Of a stretch of 64,000 nt of DNA, positions 18,132-27,976 are shown in pieces (the first letter of the stretch is position 1; each line of letters opens with the position of its first letter). Position numbers and translations under genes: made by a program. This DNA comes from T3SED10-260 sp035363255 (GTDB lineage Bacteria; Caldisericota; Caldisericia; UBA6126), in contig DAOSES010000007.1 in assembly GCA_035363255.1 (NCBI GenBank), positions 30,840 through 94,839 of the forward strand. Direction: 5' to 3'. Under the pieces are notes generated by a model. That model had not been told where the DNA came from, searched no databases, and was given only the letters and a program-made list of their open reading frames with translations.

Positions 18132-21100
18132 TTAACTTTTTATTGTAATCTCCCGAAGCTCTGCATTCCAGTCTAATTTTGCTCCAAAGGTTTCACTGAT
18201 AAAACGTAAAGGCACAAAAGTGCGTCCTGACGTGATTTCTGGGGGAGCGTCGAGTTTTTGTTGAGTTTCTCCCATTTTACCTTCTTCACGAATAAAGACA
18301 TCAACTGAGCCAATCACCATACGAATAACAAAACGATCTTTCTGAATGGTGATTTGTCTAAGATTGCCATCCCAGTCGACCTTGGCTCCGAGTGCTTCAC
18401 TAATAAAGCGAATAGGAACCATGGTACGTCCATTTTTGATATAGGGTGGAGCATCAAGCGTCTTGTCTTGATGGTTGACTTGTGCAAGATTGGAGCCAAT
18501 ACGGAGTTTTATCAGAGTAATAAGACTGACTTCCAGGTAAATGGCAGTGGTGTTACTTGCTTTATCGATCGCAATGACTTCTATTGAGTTGAAGCCATGG
18601 AGAAGCTCATACTCGTAAGAGAATTTACCTTCTTCATCAATTACAACATCTTGAGTATCAATAGTCAAGACAGCACCAGCTTCAGTTTTTCCTTCAATTA
18701 AAACAAGTTTTTGAGTTACCTCTTCGGGGATGGGTTTGATATCAAGTTTTGGTGCCAGTGTGTCTAGCGTAACCAAGCGCATGATTTCAGTTTCGAGACC
18801 TTTACGATTGGTAGCTTTGAGTTGAATCAGGTTTTGCCCTTCCTCTAAGACCATCGGAAACACAAAAGAACCATTCTTTTCAACAGTGATCGGTTTGTCG
18901 TTTATAATCAAGCTAGCAGTAGGATCGGTAATGCCCGAAACTTCCAACTCTTTTTTGTTGGTGAGAAAGTTATCTGGAGGATAAGCAAGTTCAAGCTGAG
19001 GAGGAAGAGCATCAGGATTACGCTTGACTCCAAAAACCAAACGCTGGCTATGACTTAGCTTAGCTCCTGCAGCGATCAATTCAATAGAAATATCTTTATC
19101 CTGGGTTTCAGGTTTAACCGAAATCGTAAGGATGGAATCAAAAGGAACCTTGCCACTGGAAGGCTGAAAATCAGCACTAGCAATATCTGAAGGCAAATCT
19201 TTGATACTGAGTTTGACATCTTCCTCAAAATAGGGATCGGGAGTAAGAGAAATTTTATAAGATATGCTTTCGCCAGCCATGATTTCCTGCTCAGCTAAAG
19301 CTTCGACAGATAGGTTGAAATTGGGAGGACGAGATTCAACAATTTCAATACGACTCGATAGGCTTTGTGAAATTCTGGATCGAACTGAAAACGCGGTAAT
19401 GGTAAAAAGTTGTTCGGATTTTGGCTCTGCGTTGGCAGGAATATTGGTTTTAATATCTATTTTAGCGGATTCATAGGGTTTCAAGGTAAATTTGCCATTC
19501 CCAGAGGCATCATTTTCTTTTCCATTGACGAAAACTTTAAACAACCATTTATCTTGAGATTTGTTTAACACGCTAATATCAAACACTTCTGAGCGAGTAC
19601 CCGTATTGACCAGGTAACTACTTACAGTAGATTCTTCGCCTTTGGTCCGTTTTTGGTTTAAGCTATGATCAGAAATTAGATTAAAAGACGCATTGTTGAT
19701 GATTTTAACAGGTACTTCAGCAGTTTGAAGCACAGTTTTGGTAACATTGTCCTGTACAAAAACAACCAAACTCATGCGTGAAAGATTATAGATATCCAGG
19801 ATGGTATAATCAACTTCAAGGGTGTAAACGTCCCCTTTTCTTCCAAAATTCTCTCCATTGGTCAACTTCATTGGAGTTCCCAAATAGTCATGTTTGTCGT
19901 CATTTGTAGGCGTCAACATATCTCTAACTACAAAATGGTGTAGTTTATCTCCGTTGATTGCATCAAAGGGAATGTCGGTTTCTGTAAGAGCAAAATAAAT
20001 ACGAGGATCACGAAAAGGAACATTATCTAAAGCAGTTATTGTGGCCGAAGCTCTTCCGTTTTTGGCAGATGAATCGTAAAAGTTTTGCACCCCAATGCTT
20101 ATAATAGAGGGTTGTTTAAGTTTTTCCATTACTTTGGTTCGATAGGCATTGTACATTGTTCGAGCTTTACCTTCTTCTGTGCGTGTATCATCGCTATTGG
20201 GTAAACCTTTAAGATAGTCAGTGCCATCAAAATATATAGTAGGGAGACCTTGATCAGACTGATACCACTTCATACGAGCTTCACTATCAATAGAAGTAAG
20301 TCTTGGAGAGGGTTCATCCTTGCCTTGAGATTGAACATAGTACTCTAGCCAAACAACCTTTTCTGAACCTAACTCATAATGAAGACGATTCATAGCAGTA
20401 TGGGAATGAACACAATTGATACACCAAATTGCAGTAAAGAGCTCTCCTAAGACAGTATGAGGCACCAAATCAAGTTTTTGCTTGTAAATAAAAGTGGAGC
20501 TTGCTCGTCTTTTTTGGCCCCCACTGGCTGCCTGAGTCTCGATTTCGATTTCATAGCTTCCTGCTTCAATCATACGAGAGGTGGGATTTAATTTTAAAAA
20601 GGTGGTGTTGCGTTCGGAGAGATTGATGGAAGGGGGATCAAAAGTGGGGGTGGTGTTGCGTGGAAGACCAAGCGCAACAAAAGAAACAACACCATTGAAG
20701 CCGTTCTGTGGAACCACTTTGACAGGGATGAGAAATTCTTCATCAGCAGAAGCTACAAACAAGGGTTGGAGCTCAGTGTAAAAGTCTGGAGCAGAATCAG
20801 CTCTGAATTGAAGTGATATTTGCTGGGAAACACTGGTATCGCTTCCTGTTTCTACTTCAACGGTAACTTGTGCGCTGTAATCTTTACCTTGTTCGAGTTT
20901 TTCGCCATGAATGGTTACTTTAACTTCCTGAGAGGGAGCATGGAAGCTGGTTGGTTCGATGCTAACAGAAGGATTATCAGCTTTTATGGTACCTTTGAGC
21001 ATATTACCACTTTGATTGTGGATAAGAAAGGATCTTTCGACTTTAGTGTCAGACTTGACTGATCCAAAATCAAGATAAGAGGGAGTCAGGTGCAACATTT

Positions 21101-22952
21101 GGGTACCAAAGATATCTGTCATTGGAACAGACAGTACTCTTCGATTGAAGGTATCAGTCACAATCACGCTATGTTTAAAAACGGTAATATCTTGAGGATA
21201 AAGAAATGAGCTTTTCAAAAGTTTCGGATTGTAGTCAAAAATCTCATTTCCTCTAATAATACTGGATTCTTTAACTTGGGTTAAAGAACCAAACTTGCCA
21301 AAAACCTGGGTTTGCTGAGTCATCATATCAGTAACTTGAATACGATTATTGAGCGTGTCTGCAACATAGACCTTGTTGGAAGCGTCTACATACAAGCCTT
21401 TAGGCCCGTAGTAGCTACCGATTTCAAGGCCACGTTTCCCTATTTTGTAAAGAAACTTGCCTTCGTAATCAAACATTTGTATTCGATTGTTTCCAGAGTC
21501 GGTAACATATATGACTTGGTTTCGTACTGATATGCTGGATAAAACCATAAACTGACCATCATTGGAGCCAAGGGTACCAAAATGGTGAACGTATTTGCCT
21601 TCCATGTCCAAAATTTGGATACGTGAATTGCCTGCATCTGCAACAAATATTTTGTTGTCAGCAATGGCAAGATCGACAGGAATGGTCATCTCTCCAGGCT
21701 CACTGCCAGGTTTGCCAAATTTCTTCTCGAAACGACCTTCAGTACTAAAAACTGCAATAAATGAGCTCTCAGAATCGAGTGCATATAGCTTTGAATTGGC
21801 ATACTCAATGGCTTGTATTTGCTTAAAATTTGCTTTTGCCATTTCTTCGGAAGGAAAAACACTGGCAAAGGCGCCACCATCTTTAAATGATTGAATGTTT
21901 TGTTGGACTGCATCCAAAACATAGATTCGATCTTCTGAAGCAGTAACGGAAACAGGCTTTACAAAACGACCGTTAGTCTCTTCTTCTACACCAAAATAAC
22001 CATAAAAACGCCCATTTTTTTCAAATACAAAGACTCTATTGGCTAGCTGGTCGGAGACGATAATCCTGTTTTCGAGGCTGGTTACATCATAGGGGCTTTT
22101 TAGTCCGTCGTAGGTGATTTGCCCTTGATAAACTCCAGCAGTACTAAAGGTTTGAATTCTGCGGTTGAGAGAGTCTACTACGTAGAGAGTAGCATCATCA
22201 ATCATAAGGCCCTTGGGTTGATTAAAAGCCTTTTCTTCTGTACCAAACCAGCCAAAATTGGAGAGATAATTGCCATCGTGATCAAAAATCTGGATTCGAT
22301 GATTTCTTGTGTCGGAAACAAAAACTCTATCTTCAGAAACGGCCAGCCCAAGAGGATGATTGAATTCGCCATCCCCTTTGCCAGAGCGACCAAAGGTGGA
22401 TAGATACTTTCCATTCAAATCAAACATTTGGACACGGTTGTTGCCAGTATCGAGTACAAAAAGCTTTTGTCCAAAGAGAGCGATGTCGGTAGGGAATACC
22501 AATTCGCCTTCCTTGCTTCCGAAAGAACCAAATTGCGACTTGAAGTCGCCTTGAGAGCTTATGATCTGAACTCGGGAGTTGGCTGAATCGACAATATAAA
22601 GGTTTTGGGGAGTAGAACAAACACCAGCAATACCATCAAACTCTTTTTCGTTTTGGCCGTATCCACCGAAAGCAAGCTGGAAGACATTGCCTCTAATGAA
22701 AGCTTGTAAACGATTGTTTTTGCTGTCAGCTACATAAACTCGTTGTTGTTCTACATTGAGATAGGTGGGTTGACTGAAAACACCTTTTTGGAAACCACCA
22801 AGACCTATCATTGAGGTTTTAGCGGTATAGTCTACTTCTTCAATTGAAGAGCCCCCCGATGCAATGACAAAGGGTCTGTTGAGCATAAAAACACTGCCCA
22901 CAAGACAAAGGCTAAGCAAAACTGAAACCCACTTAAATTGTCTATTTTTCAT
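18132..22952 (-). CDS. Large secreted NHL-propeller protein with thioredoxin-like domain and two C-terminal stalk (copper amine oxidase N-like) domains
   Basis: 1606 residues with a signal peptide (hydrophobic about 9-31). About a dozen NHL-type repeats (about residues 45-615) recur with cores such as VFVSDTRNHRIQIFD and imply one or two beta-propellers. A domain of about 100 residues resembling ASPM/Hydin-type Ig modules follows (619-715), then an Ig-like repeat shared with neighbouring proteins (720-825). A thioredoxin-like segment has CINC (about 846) and GLPTIYFDG with a proline before Thr, as in thioredoxin cis-Pro loops. After further beta-rich and glucodextranase-like repeats, two stalk domains (about 1479-1606) show GRTMVPIRFISEALGAKVDW and the paired GRTFVPLRF form. 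AGGAG precedes the start. A surface role is likely; the precise function is unknown. Confidence 0.8.
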   Translation of the reverse strand: MKNRQFKWVSVLLSLCLVGSVFMLNRPFVIASGGSSIEEVDYTAKTSMIGLGGFQKGVFSQPTYLNVEQQRVYVADSKNNRLQAFIRGNVFQLAFGGYGQNEKEFDGIAGVCSTPQNLYIVDSANSRVQIISSQGDFKSQFGSFGSKEGELVFPTDIALFGQKLFVLDTGNNRVQMFDLNGKYLSTFGRSGKGDGEFNHPLGLAVSEDRVFVSDTRNHRIQIFDHDGNYLSNFGWFGTEEKAFNQPKGLMIDDATLYVVDSLNRRIQTFSTAGVYQGQITYDGLKSPYDVTSLENRIIVSDQLANRVFVFEKNGRFYGYFGVEEETNGRFVKPVSVTASEDRIYVLDAVQQNIQSFKDGGAFASVFPSEEMAKANFKQIQAIEYANSKLYALDSESSFIAVFSTEGRFEKKFGKPGSEPGEMTIPVDLAIADNKIFVADAGNSRIQILDMEGKYVHHFGTLGSNDGQFMVLSSISVRNQVIYVTDSGNNRIQMFDYEGKFLYKIGKRGLEIGSYYGPKGLYVDASNKVYVADTLNNRIQVTDMMTQQTQVFGKFGSLTQVKESSIIRGNEIFDYNPKLLKSSFLYPQDITVFKHSVIVTDTFNRRVLSVPMTDIFGTQMLHLTPSYLDFGSVKSDTKVERSFLIHNQSGNMLKGTIKADNPSVSIEPTSFHAPSQEVKVTIHGEKLEQGKDYSAQVTVEVETGSDTSVSQQISLQFRADSAPDFYTELQPLFVASADEEFLIPVKVVPQNGFNGVVSFVALGLPRNTTPTFDPPSINLSERNTTFLKLNPTSRMIEAGSYEIEIETQAASGGQKRRASSTFIYKQKLDLVPHTVLGELFTAIWCINCVHSHTAMNRLHYELGSEKVVWLEYYVQSQGKDEPSPRLTSIDSEARMKWYQSDQGLPTIYFDGTDYLKGLPNSDDTRTEEGKARTMYNAYRTKVMEKLKQPSIISIGVQNFYDSSAKNGRASATITALDNVPFRDPRIYFALTETDIPFDAINGDKLHHFVVRDMLTPTNDDKHDYLGTPMKLTNGENFGRKGDVYTLEVDYTILDIYNLSRMSLVVFVQDNVTKTVLQTAEVPVKIINNASFNLISDHSLNQKRTKGEESTVSSYLVNTGTRSEVFDISVLNKSQDKWLFKVFVNGKENDASGNGKFTLKPYESAKIDIKTNIPANAEPKSEQLFTITAFSVRSRISQSLSSRIEIVESRPPNFNLSVEALAEQEIMAGESISYKISLTPDPYFEEDVKLSIKDLPSDIASADFQPSSGKVPFDSILTISVKPETQDKDISIELIAAGAKLSHSQRLVFGVKRNPDALPPQLELAYPPDNFLTNKKELEVSGITDPTASLIINDKPITVEKNGSFVFPMVLEEGQNLIQLKATNRKGLETEIMRLVTLDTLAPKLDIKPIPEEVTQKLVLIEGKTEAGAVLTIDTQDVVIDEEGKFSYEYELLHGFNSIEVIAIDKASNTTAIYLEVSLITLIKLRIGSNLAQVNHQDKTLDAPPYIKNGRTMVPIRFISEALGAKVDWDGNLRQITIQKDRFVIRMVIGSVDVFIREEGKMGETQQKLDAPPEITSGRTFVPLRFISETFGAKLDWNAELREITIKS

Positions 22953-22997
22953 TGTTCAACTCCTAACCAGACCAGGGGGTCTGAAATTAAAATCGGC

Positions 22998-23879
22998 TTA
23001 CTTTTTGTTGTTTTCACTTGGGAAATCAACACTCACAGTTTGAGAAGAGGCTTCCCATCCAACTTTAGCTCCTAAAAACTCGGACACATAACGAACTGGG
23101 ACAAAAGTGCGTCCCTGGACAATTACTGGGGCTACATCGAGAGGTATAGTCTTGGTATATTTTGGTCCAATATTGATCCTGGCTTCTTTTTTGTCTACCC
23201 AGAAATAAAGCGTCATATCGCCCAAAATGTAGCTTACACGTCGGGTAGCATTATCCCAAGCAATCTGGGCATTTAGTGCTTCGCCAATAAAACGGAGTGG
23301 AACCATAGTGCGTCCACTGGTGATAAAGGGAGGAACATCGAGGGGAACATTTTTGGTTTCTTTGCTTCCAGCAACGGAGGCTTGCTTGGAATTAATCTGC
23401 ATTTTAACCAATTTCTTTTCAACCACTATCGAATAGACACTAACAGTTTCTTTGAGTTTGGTGTCTGAAGTGGGCCAGATTTCGATTGTAACTTTTGCTT
23501 TATCGCCTATTTTTGCAGTATCCATGGGATGCATGGTAATGTGCATTTCTTCATTACGATTGGGTTGAACTCTATTTGGTGATTCCCCTTCGTCCAAAAA
23601 ACAGATATTTGAATAGCAAAATTGAGTAAACCAATCTGCATCTTGAGGACCCTTAGGAAACTTTTTTTCTGTGATTTTAGCAAATAGAGTAGACACTCTG
23701 CGAGTATTATTTGTGAAATAAAAATAAGCTGCGCCAGCTATACCAGGGGTAACGGGCAGAAAAAAATCAGATTCACTAGCTGCACTTTGATTGGACAAAC
23801 CCTGGGTAGAGCTAAACAAAGTCGCAGATACCATGAGTAAGCAAACTAAAAACAAACTAAAAAATTTACGCATTTCCAT
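22998..23879 (-). CDS. Secreted protein with two stalk (copper amine oxidase N-like) domains
   Basis: 293 residues: signal peptide (about 5-25), a domain of about 120 residues I do not recognise, and two tandem stalk domains (about 165-287). The latter have SGRTMVPLRFIGEALNAQIAW and QGRTFVPVRYVSEFLGAKVGW signatures. GAGGAG lies upstream; ATG 23879 has the better spacing than the Met at 23873. The domain name comes from a non-catalytic region of copper amine oxidases, so no oxidase activity is implied. It lies 45 bases ahead of the NHL-propeller gene and 148 bases after the subtilase gene, with a 40-base palindrome in the latter gap. It may be a minimal building block of the same surface system. 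Confidence 0.78.
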   Translation of the reverse strand: MEMRKFFSLFLVCLLMVSATLFSSTQGLSNQSAASESDFFLPVTPGIAGAAYFYFTNNTRRVSTLFAKITEKKFPKGPQDADWFTQFCYSNICFLDEGESPNRVQPNRNEEMHITMHPMDTAKIGDKAKVTIEIWPTSDTKLKETVSVYSIVVEKKLVKMQINSKQASVAGSKETKNVPLDVPPFITSGRTMVPLRFIGEALNAQIAWDNATRRVSYILGDMTLYFWVDKKEARINIGPKYTKTIPLDVAPVIVQGRTFVPVRYVSEFLGAKVGWEASSQTVSVDFPSENNKK

Positions 23880-23927
23880 TCACACTCCTCAACTAAAATT
23901 CTGAATGAATCTAATTTATATGCACTA

Positions 23928-23967
23928 ACCCATCGGTTAAACCTTGATCAAGGTTTAACCGATGGGT
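23928..23967. repeat. Perfect 40-base palindrome between two surface-protein genes
   Basis: Two 20-base arms (23928-23947 and 23948-23967) are exact reverse complements with no spacer, centred on TTGATCAA. Neither flank has a T tract, so it is not a standard terminator. It could fold as an mRNA hairpin between the subtilase and the next gene, or bind a dimeric protein. Confidence 0.85.
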
Positions 23968-24027
23968 CCTCGTCACTACGAAGCTATACACAAAATACAA
24001 GGCAAGGCAAGACTTGGTTCAAGTATT

Positions 24028-27000
24028 TTACTTAACCCGTAAAATAATTTCACCCTTTTTAAACCTTCCGTTGGAATCCTTGGCTTGTATAAGTACTCGA
24101 TATATTCCAGCTTTTTGGTAGGTATGCTTAAGCACAACTTCATTGCTATCCAGAGCTTGGTCGTTTAAGACAGTGCCATCGCTCCAATTCCAAGTGAAGG
24201 TATAATTGCCTGATCCACCTTCGATTTTGAAACGAACACGAACTTCGGAATTAAGACTTATTGTGCCATCAGGGTTGAGATTTTCCACATAGGCTCTGAA
24301 GTATAGTGGATTTTCAGCTCCAGGGCAAGGGTGAAGCATGGTATAGAAGGGGAAGCTTTCACTGTAATTGGGATCGGATATAAAAGTTAGGCGATTTTCG
24401 AGGAGTGTTGAGGATGAAACTTGAATAGCAGTCTTGCTTAAGCGAGCGTAAATAACTAGATAATGACCATCATTATCGCTAAAACCTGGATATCCTATGG
24501 AGTTGCAATCTCTGGAAGGCCAGCAGTCACCAGGGCGAGAGTTCAATGGTTCATTTAAATCGTAGAGATCGATCTTGAGGATTCCATCCGTGAAATATCC
24601 TGAGGGCTCAGAAGAAATAAGCTCAAGATTGGGATCAAGACGAACTTCTATACGATTGCGGGAAAGCTTTTCATTTCCAATGTTTTTAATTTGAATACGA
24701 TACTTTACAACAACATTGCTACTATCGTTTTCTTTGCATGGAGCCTGAACAGAATCAGGGAAAGATCTACGGTAAACTTCGACTTTATGCTGTGAGATTC
24801 TTGGTAATACTTCAAGCCGGAAAACAATTTTACGCTCTATATATTTTCCAGATGGAAGCTCTGCAGAACCAACAATAGATACGTCATAGATACCGTCAGG
24901 AGTCGTTTTCTCGGTTTTGATGGTCAGTATGGATCTGTATTCGTGGATAACACTGCTACTGGTAGGATTGGGGTCCATCGTATAAGTAGTATTTGGGGGA
25001 AGACCCATAACTTCAAAGTCTACTTGTTCATTGAACTCGAAACGGGGTTGAACTGTCACTTGGGTATAAGTACTCTCGTCCTGATAGATAGTAGCATGGT
25101 TGGGACGTAAAGAGAGATTGAAGATAGGCTCCTGGATAAGATCCATATTAAAGTTGGCATAGTTACCGAGTAATACGATTTCTGCCCGACTTTCTTCTCG
25201 AAGCTCTGAAATCACTGTCATGGGATAGGAACTCAATGGCGTATCGTCGGAAGTGTTGACTCGTATCATGATGGAAGCCGACATACCAGCTGACAAATAC
25301 ACTCGATTGCTGGGGTAAAAATCATAAAAAATACCAACATTGGAGGGATCACCGAATCCACCACCAAACTGGAGGGGTTTCAGCTCTACCCAACCACGGG
25401 CACCATTGAGAGATTTAAGGTTAGCTTGATAGTTGGTGGAGTCACCTTGCACGACCACACGGTTGAAAGGTACTACCTCAAGAGAATAAGAGGGTATAAC
25501 TGGCTCAGGATCAGGTCCAGGATCTTCAAAACTACCCGATGCGACTAAAGCAAAGGGCTGACGACCCGTTGCTGGTTCACCCTGGGGAACGGATAGAGCA
25601 ACAACTTCCACTTGATACATACCTGTTTCTGGATCGGCGATGAAAACTCCCTCAACATTGTTAAGGTCGTCAGCAATAACAGCTGGGGTAATAGAAACAC
25701 CATTGTTATTAAAATGATTACCACGATATACGTTTCCAAGAGGGTCGCGCACCACAAGATTCAAGTCGTTAACCAAAGCTTTGGAAGCTCCAGGAGTGCC
25801 AGGAGCATCAGTATATACCAGGTTGACTTTAAGAGGTTTGGTTGAATCGTATACTTCGATATTAACAGAATAAGTGTCACCAGTCATTAATCCATTGGTG
25901 CCAGTAACATCCCAGTAATTGATGCCAGGCTCGGTAGATTTTTCAACATCCACGCGACCCCATCCTAATGCAGAATTGGGGCATGAAACAGGCTGATTGT
26001 TTTGGTTGACTAGTCCATTGGACTTAGCTCCATGGATTAATAAAGCTTTAAGTAAGGCAGCAGAAACATTTCCATATTTTTGTCGCAATAAAGCAAGAGA
26101 ACCAGAGGTAACAGGAGTAGCCATGGATGTACCACTCTTGTTAGTGTAAGCATTGGGATCGACAGTAGAACGAACTTGTTGTCCTGGAGCTACAATATCT
26201 GGTTTGATTCTGCCGTCGCCAGCAGGACCTCTTACAGAAAAAGAAGCAAGTTTGTCTGGATTCAAGCCAGCTTTATTGTTTTCAGTTGCACCAACTACAA
26301 TATTGTTTTTTGCGTTTGCCTGATATCCAAAAGAATAGACACCTGTCTGATAATTACCTGAAGCGAATAGTATTGAAAAGTCTTTTCGTTCCCATAGAAA
26401 TGTATCCATAACCACGGCATCAGATGCATAGGTGTTTGAATTTGCGTTACCCCAACTGTTGCTATGAATACGAGCCCCAGAATTATAAGCAAGATTAAAG
26501 TACTCAATTAGGCTATGGTTTGGACCAGCTGGTGGTAAATTTTGAGGAGGACCACTACTAAAGTACATTTTTTGAATAACCAGATTTGCTTTATAAGCCA
26601 TTCCTCTATATTGCTGATTATCTGGATCGTTGCCTGCAATAGTCCCTGCTACATGGGTACCATGGAGGTTCCCATGGGCTCCACTGTCAGACCAATTGCT
26701 ATCTGCTGAATGATGAGCAACGATTTTGCCAGGATCCTTAAAAGCATTGTGAAGCGTAAGTTCATCTCCAGTAGATAGTCCAGAGTCAAGCACAGCCACA
26801 ATTTGTCCTTCTCCTGTAAGCCCTAACTGTTTGTCGTTGTGAAGATTGTCACGAATATTGACTACCTGCGCAGCTTCAGCATTAAACAATTTTGCTTCAG
26901 CTTTTTGGGTGATACTAATAATCTTTGAATTAAGAGAATAAGCTCCCAAACGATTGGTATGTTGGGATTTAAGCTCAAGAAACCCTAGTGATCCTATCTT

Positions 27001-27687
27001 GGAGAAAGTAGCAAGCTTTGTATCGATCTGATGATTGTTGAGAAAATGGTGGAGAACAAAATCATGAGAAGTGATTAGTGCTAGATCAACCACGGAAGAG
27101 CCAATCGCCTGAAGCTCGGGGGAAATCTTCAATACTGGAGGCAAGTAGCCAACCATGGAAACGTAACTTTTCTCGCGCAGTGTTTGCGCCAATGAACCAG
27201 TAGTTTTTACAAGATATCCGAAATCAGCAACGGGAAATAAGGTATATTCGTTTGGGTTTAGTTCGGTAATCCATTCGTTTTTGATGGGTCCAACGAACTG
27301 AAGCAAAAAGATAGCTTCGTCCTCGGGAGCATAAACTCCTATGGAACCCTTTAATGCTTGGGGGTAGATGATATTCTTTTGAGTGTCGGGCTTAAACTCG
27401 TAGCCACCAAAACGAAGAGAACCAATGCCCGATATATAGGTAAATCGAACTTTGTTCTTTTTTAGAAAAGTTTCTTGTTGATCGTTGATCTGGGTGAGGA
27501 AAAAGGATTCGTAGGTTTCGATGATTTGAAAACCAGAAATCCTGTATTGATCAATAACTTCGGCTCTGTTTTCATAGATAAGGATATGGCGAGGATTGTT
27601 TGCAAATCCGTGTTGAATGTTGGTCAAACACCATGAAAAAAGAAATACAAATACCATCAATAGAGTAAAAGTTCTATTCTTAACCAT
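24028..27687 (-). CDS. Secreted subtilisin-like serine peptidase (S8) with Ig-like and PKD domains
   Basis: An extracellular protease of 1219 residues. Signal peptide about 1-28; N-terminal propeptide-like region to about 280. The catalytic triad is Asp in VAVLDSG (about 296), His in HGTHVAGT (about 344) and Ser in SGTSMATP (about 523); the oxyanion-type Asn sits in FASGN. C-terminal parts include a P/jelly-roll-like region, Ig-like repeats related to those in the neighbouring PQQ protein, and a PKD domain (about 1140-1219, with FTWNWSDG and HTYQKAG). I start at ATG 27687, nine bases after GGAGAG. The frame is open to 27792, but that stretch contains a likely promoter and would bury the signal peptide. 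Possible role: processing of surface proteins, inferred from location. Confidence 0.88.
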   Translation of the reverse strand: MVKNRTFTLLMVFVFLFSWCLTNIQHGFANNPRHILIYENRAEVIDQYRISGFQIIETYESFFLTQINDQQETFLKKNKVRFTYISGIGSLRFGGYEFKPDTQKNIIYPQALKGSIGVYAPEDEAIFLLQFVGPIKNEWITELNPNEYTLFPVADFGYLVKTTGSLAQTLREKSYVSMVGYLPPVLKISPELQAIGSSVVDLALITSHDFVLHHFLNNHQIDTKLATFSKIGSLGFLELKSQHTNRLGAYSLNSKIISITQKAEAKLFNAEAAQVVNIRDNLHNDKQLGLTGEGQIVAVLDSGLSTGDELTLHNAFKDPGKIVAHHSADSNWSDSGAHGNLHGTHVAGTIAGNDPDNQQYRGMAYKANLVIQKMYFSSGPPQNLPPAGPNHSLIEYFNLAYNSGARIHSNSWGNANSNTYASDAVVMDTFLWERKDFSILFASGNYQTGVYSFGYQANAKNNIVVGATENNKAGLNPDKLASFSVRGPAGDGRIKPDIVAPGQQVRSTVDPNAYTNKSGTSMATPVTSGSLALLRQKYGNVSAALLKALLIHGAKSNGLVNQNNQPVSCPNSALGWGRVDVEKSTEPGINYWDVTGTNGLMTGDTYSVNIEVYDSTKPLKVNLVYTDAPGTPGASKALVNDLNLVVRDPLGNVYRGNHFNNNGVSITPAVIADDLNNVEGVFIADPETGMYQVEVVALSVPQGEPATGRQPFALVASGSFEDPGPDPEPVIPSYSLEVVPFNRVVVQGDSTNYQANLKSLNGARGWVELKPLQFGGGFGDPSNVGIFYDFYPSNRVYLSAGMSASIMIRVNTSDDTPLSSYPMTVISELREESRAEIVLLGNYANFNMDLIQEPIFNLSLRPNHATIYQDESTYTQVTVQPRFEFNEQVDFEVMGLPPNTTYTMDPNPTSSSVIHEYRSILTIKTEKTTPDGIYDVSIVGSAELPSGKYIERKIVFRLEVLPRISQHKVEVYRRSFPDSVQAPCKENDSSNVVVKYRIQIKNIGNEKLSRNRIEVRLDPNLELISSEPSGYFTDGILKIDLYDLNEPLNSRPGDCWPSRDCNSIGYPGFSDNDGHYLVIYARLSKTAIQVSSSTLLENRLTFISDPNYSESFPFYTMLHPCPGAENPLYFRAYVENLNPDGTISLNSEVRVRFKIEGGSGNYTFTWNWSDGTVLNDQALDSNEVVLKHTYQKAGIYRVLIQAKDSNGRFKKGEIILRVK

Positions 27688-27758
27688 TCTTAATACTCTC
27701 CTTTTCAAAAAGAGATTAGCTACCATAAACCCAACAAATTTTTTACAATCACGACTTA

Positions 27759-27788
27759 AATATATAAAATATCCATGCCCAAAGTCAA
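27759..27788 (-). promoter_or_regulatory. Likely promoter of the subtilase gene
   Basis: On the minus strand TTGACT (27783-27788) and TATATT (27759-27764) are 18 bases apart. Transcription from here begins upstream of ATG 27687 but within the longer open frame, which argues for the shorter protein. Confidence 0.5.
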
Positions 27789-27868
27789 GCATCCAGCAAA
27801 ACCATTTTCATTTTTGGCCTATTTTTTGCTTTACTGCTATAAAATGAGGTGAGAAATCTTGCAATACC

Positions 27869-27897
27869 TTGATATTTACTATATTAAACAATATAAT
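27869..27897 (+). promoter_or_regulatory. Promoter of the SpoIID-like and PQQ-propeller genes
   Basis: TTGATA (27869-27874) and TATAAT (27892-27897) are separated by 17 bases, close to the ideal sigma-70 form. The leader to the start at 27977 is about 70 bases and ends with a GGGAGG ribosome site. Confidence 0.72.
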
Positions 27898-27976
27898 TAT
27901 GCATGAATAGTAAGGATTTTCAACCTGCCAACCGTAGAATTACCATTTGATGCGGGTGGAAGTTAGGGAGGAAAAG

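Noticed and set aside
18132..23879. Copper amine oxidase activity for proteins with that domain name
   Set aside because: Only the small non-catalytic stalk domain is present; the catalytic domain with its topaquinone tyrosine is absent.
23928..23967. CRISPR repeat or rho-independent terminator
   Set aside because: There is a single copy, no spacers and no T tract.
27688..27792. Longer N terminus for the subtilase (35 extra residues)
   Set aside because: A ribosome site and signal peptide support ATG 27687, and a probable promoter lies inside the extension.
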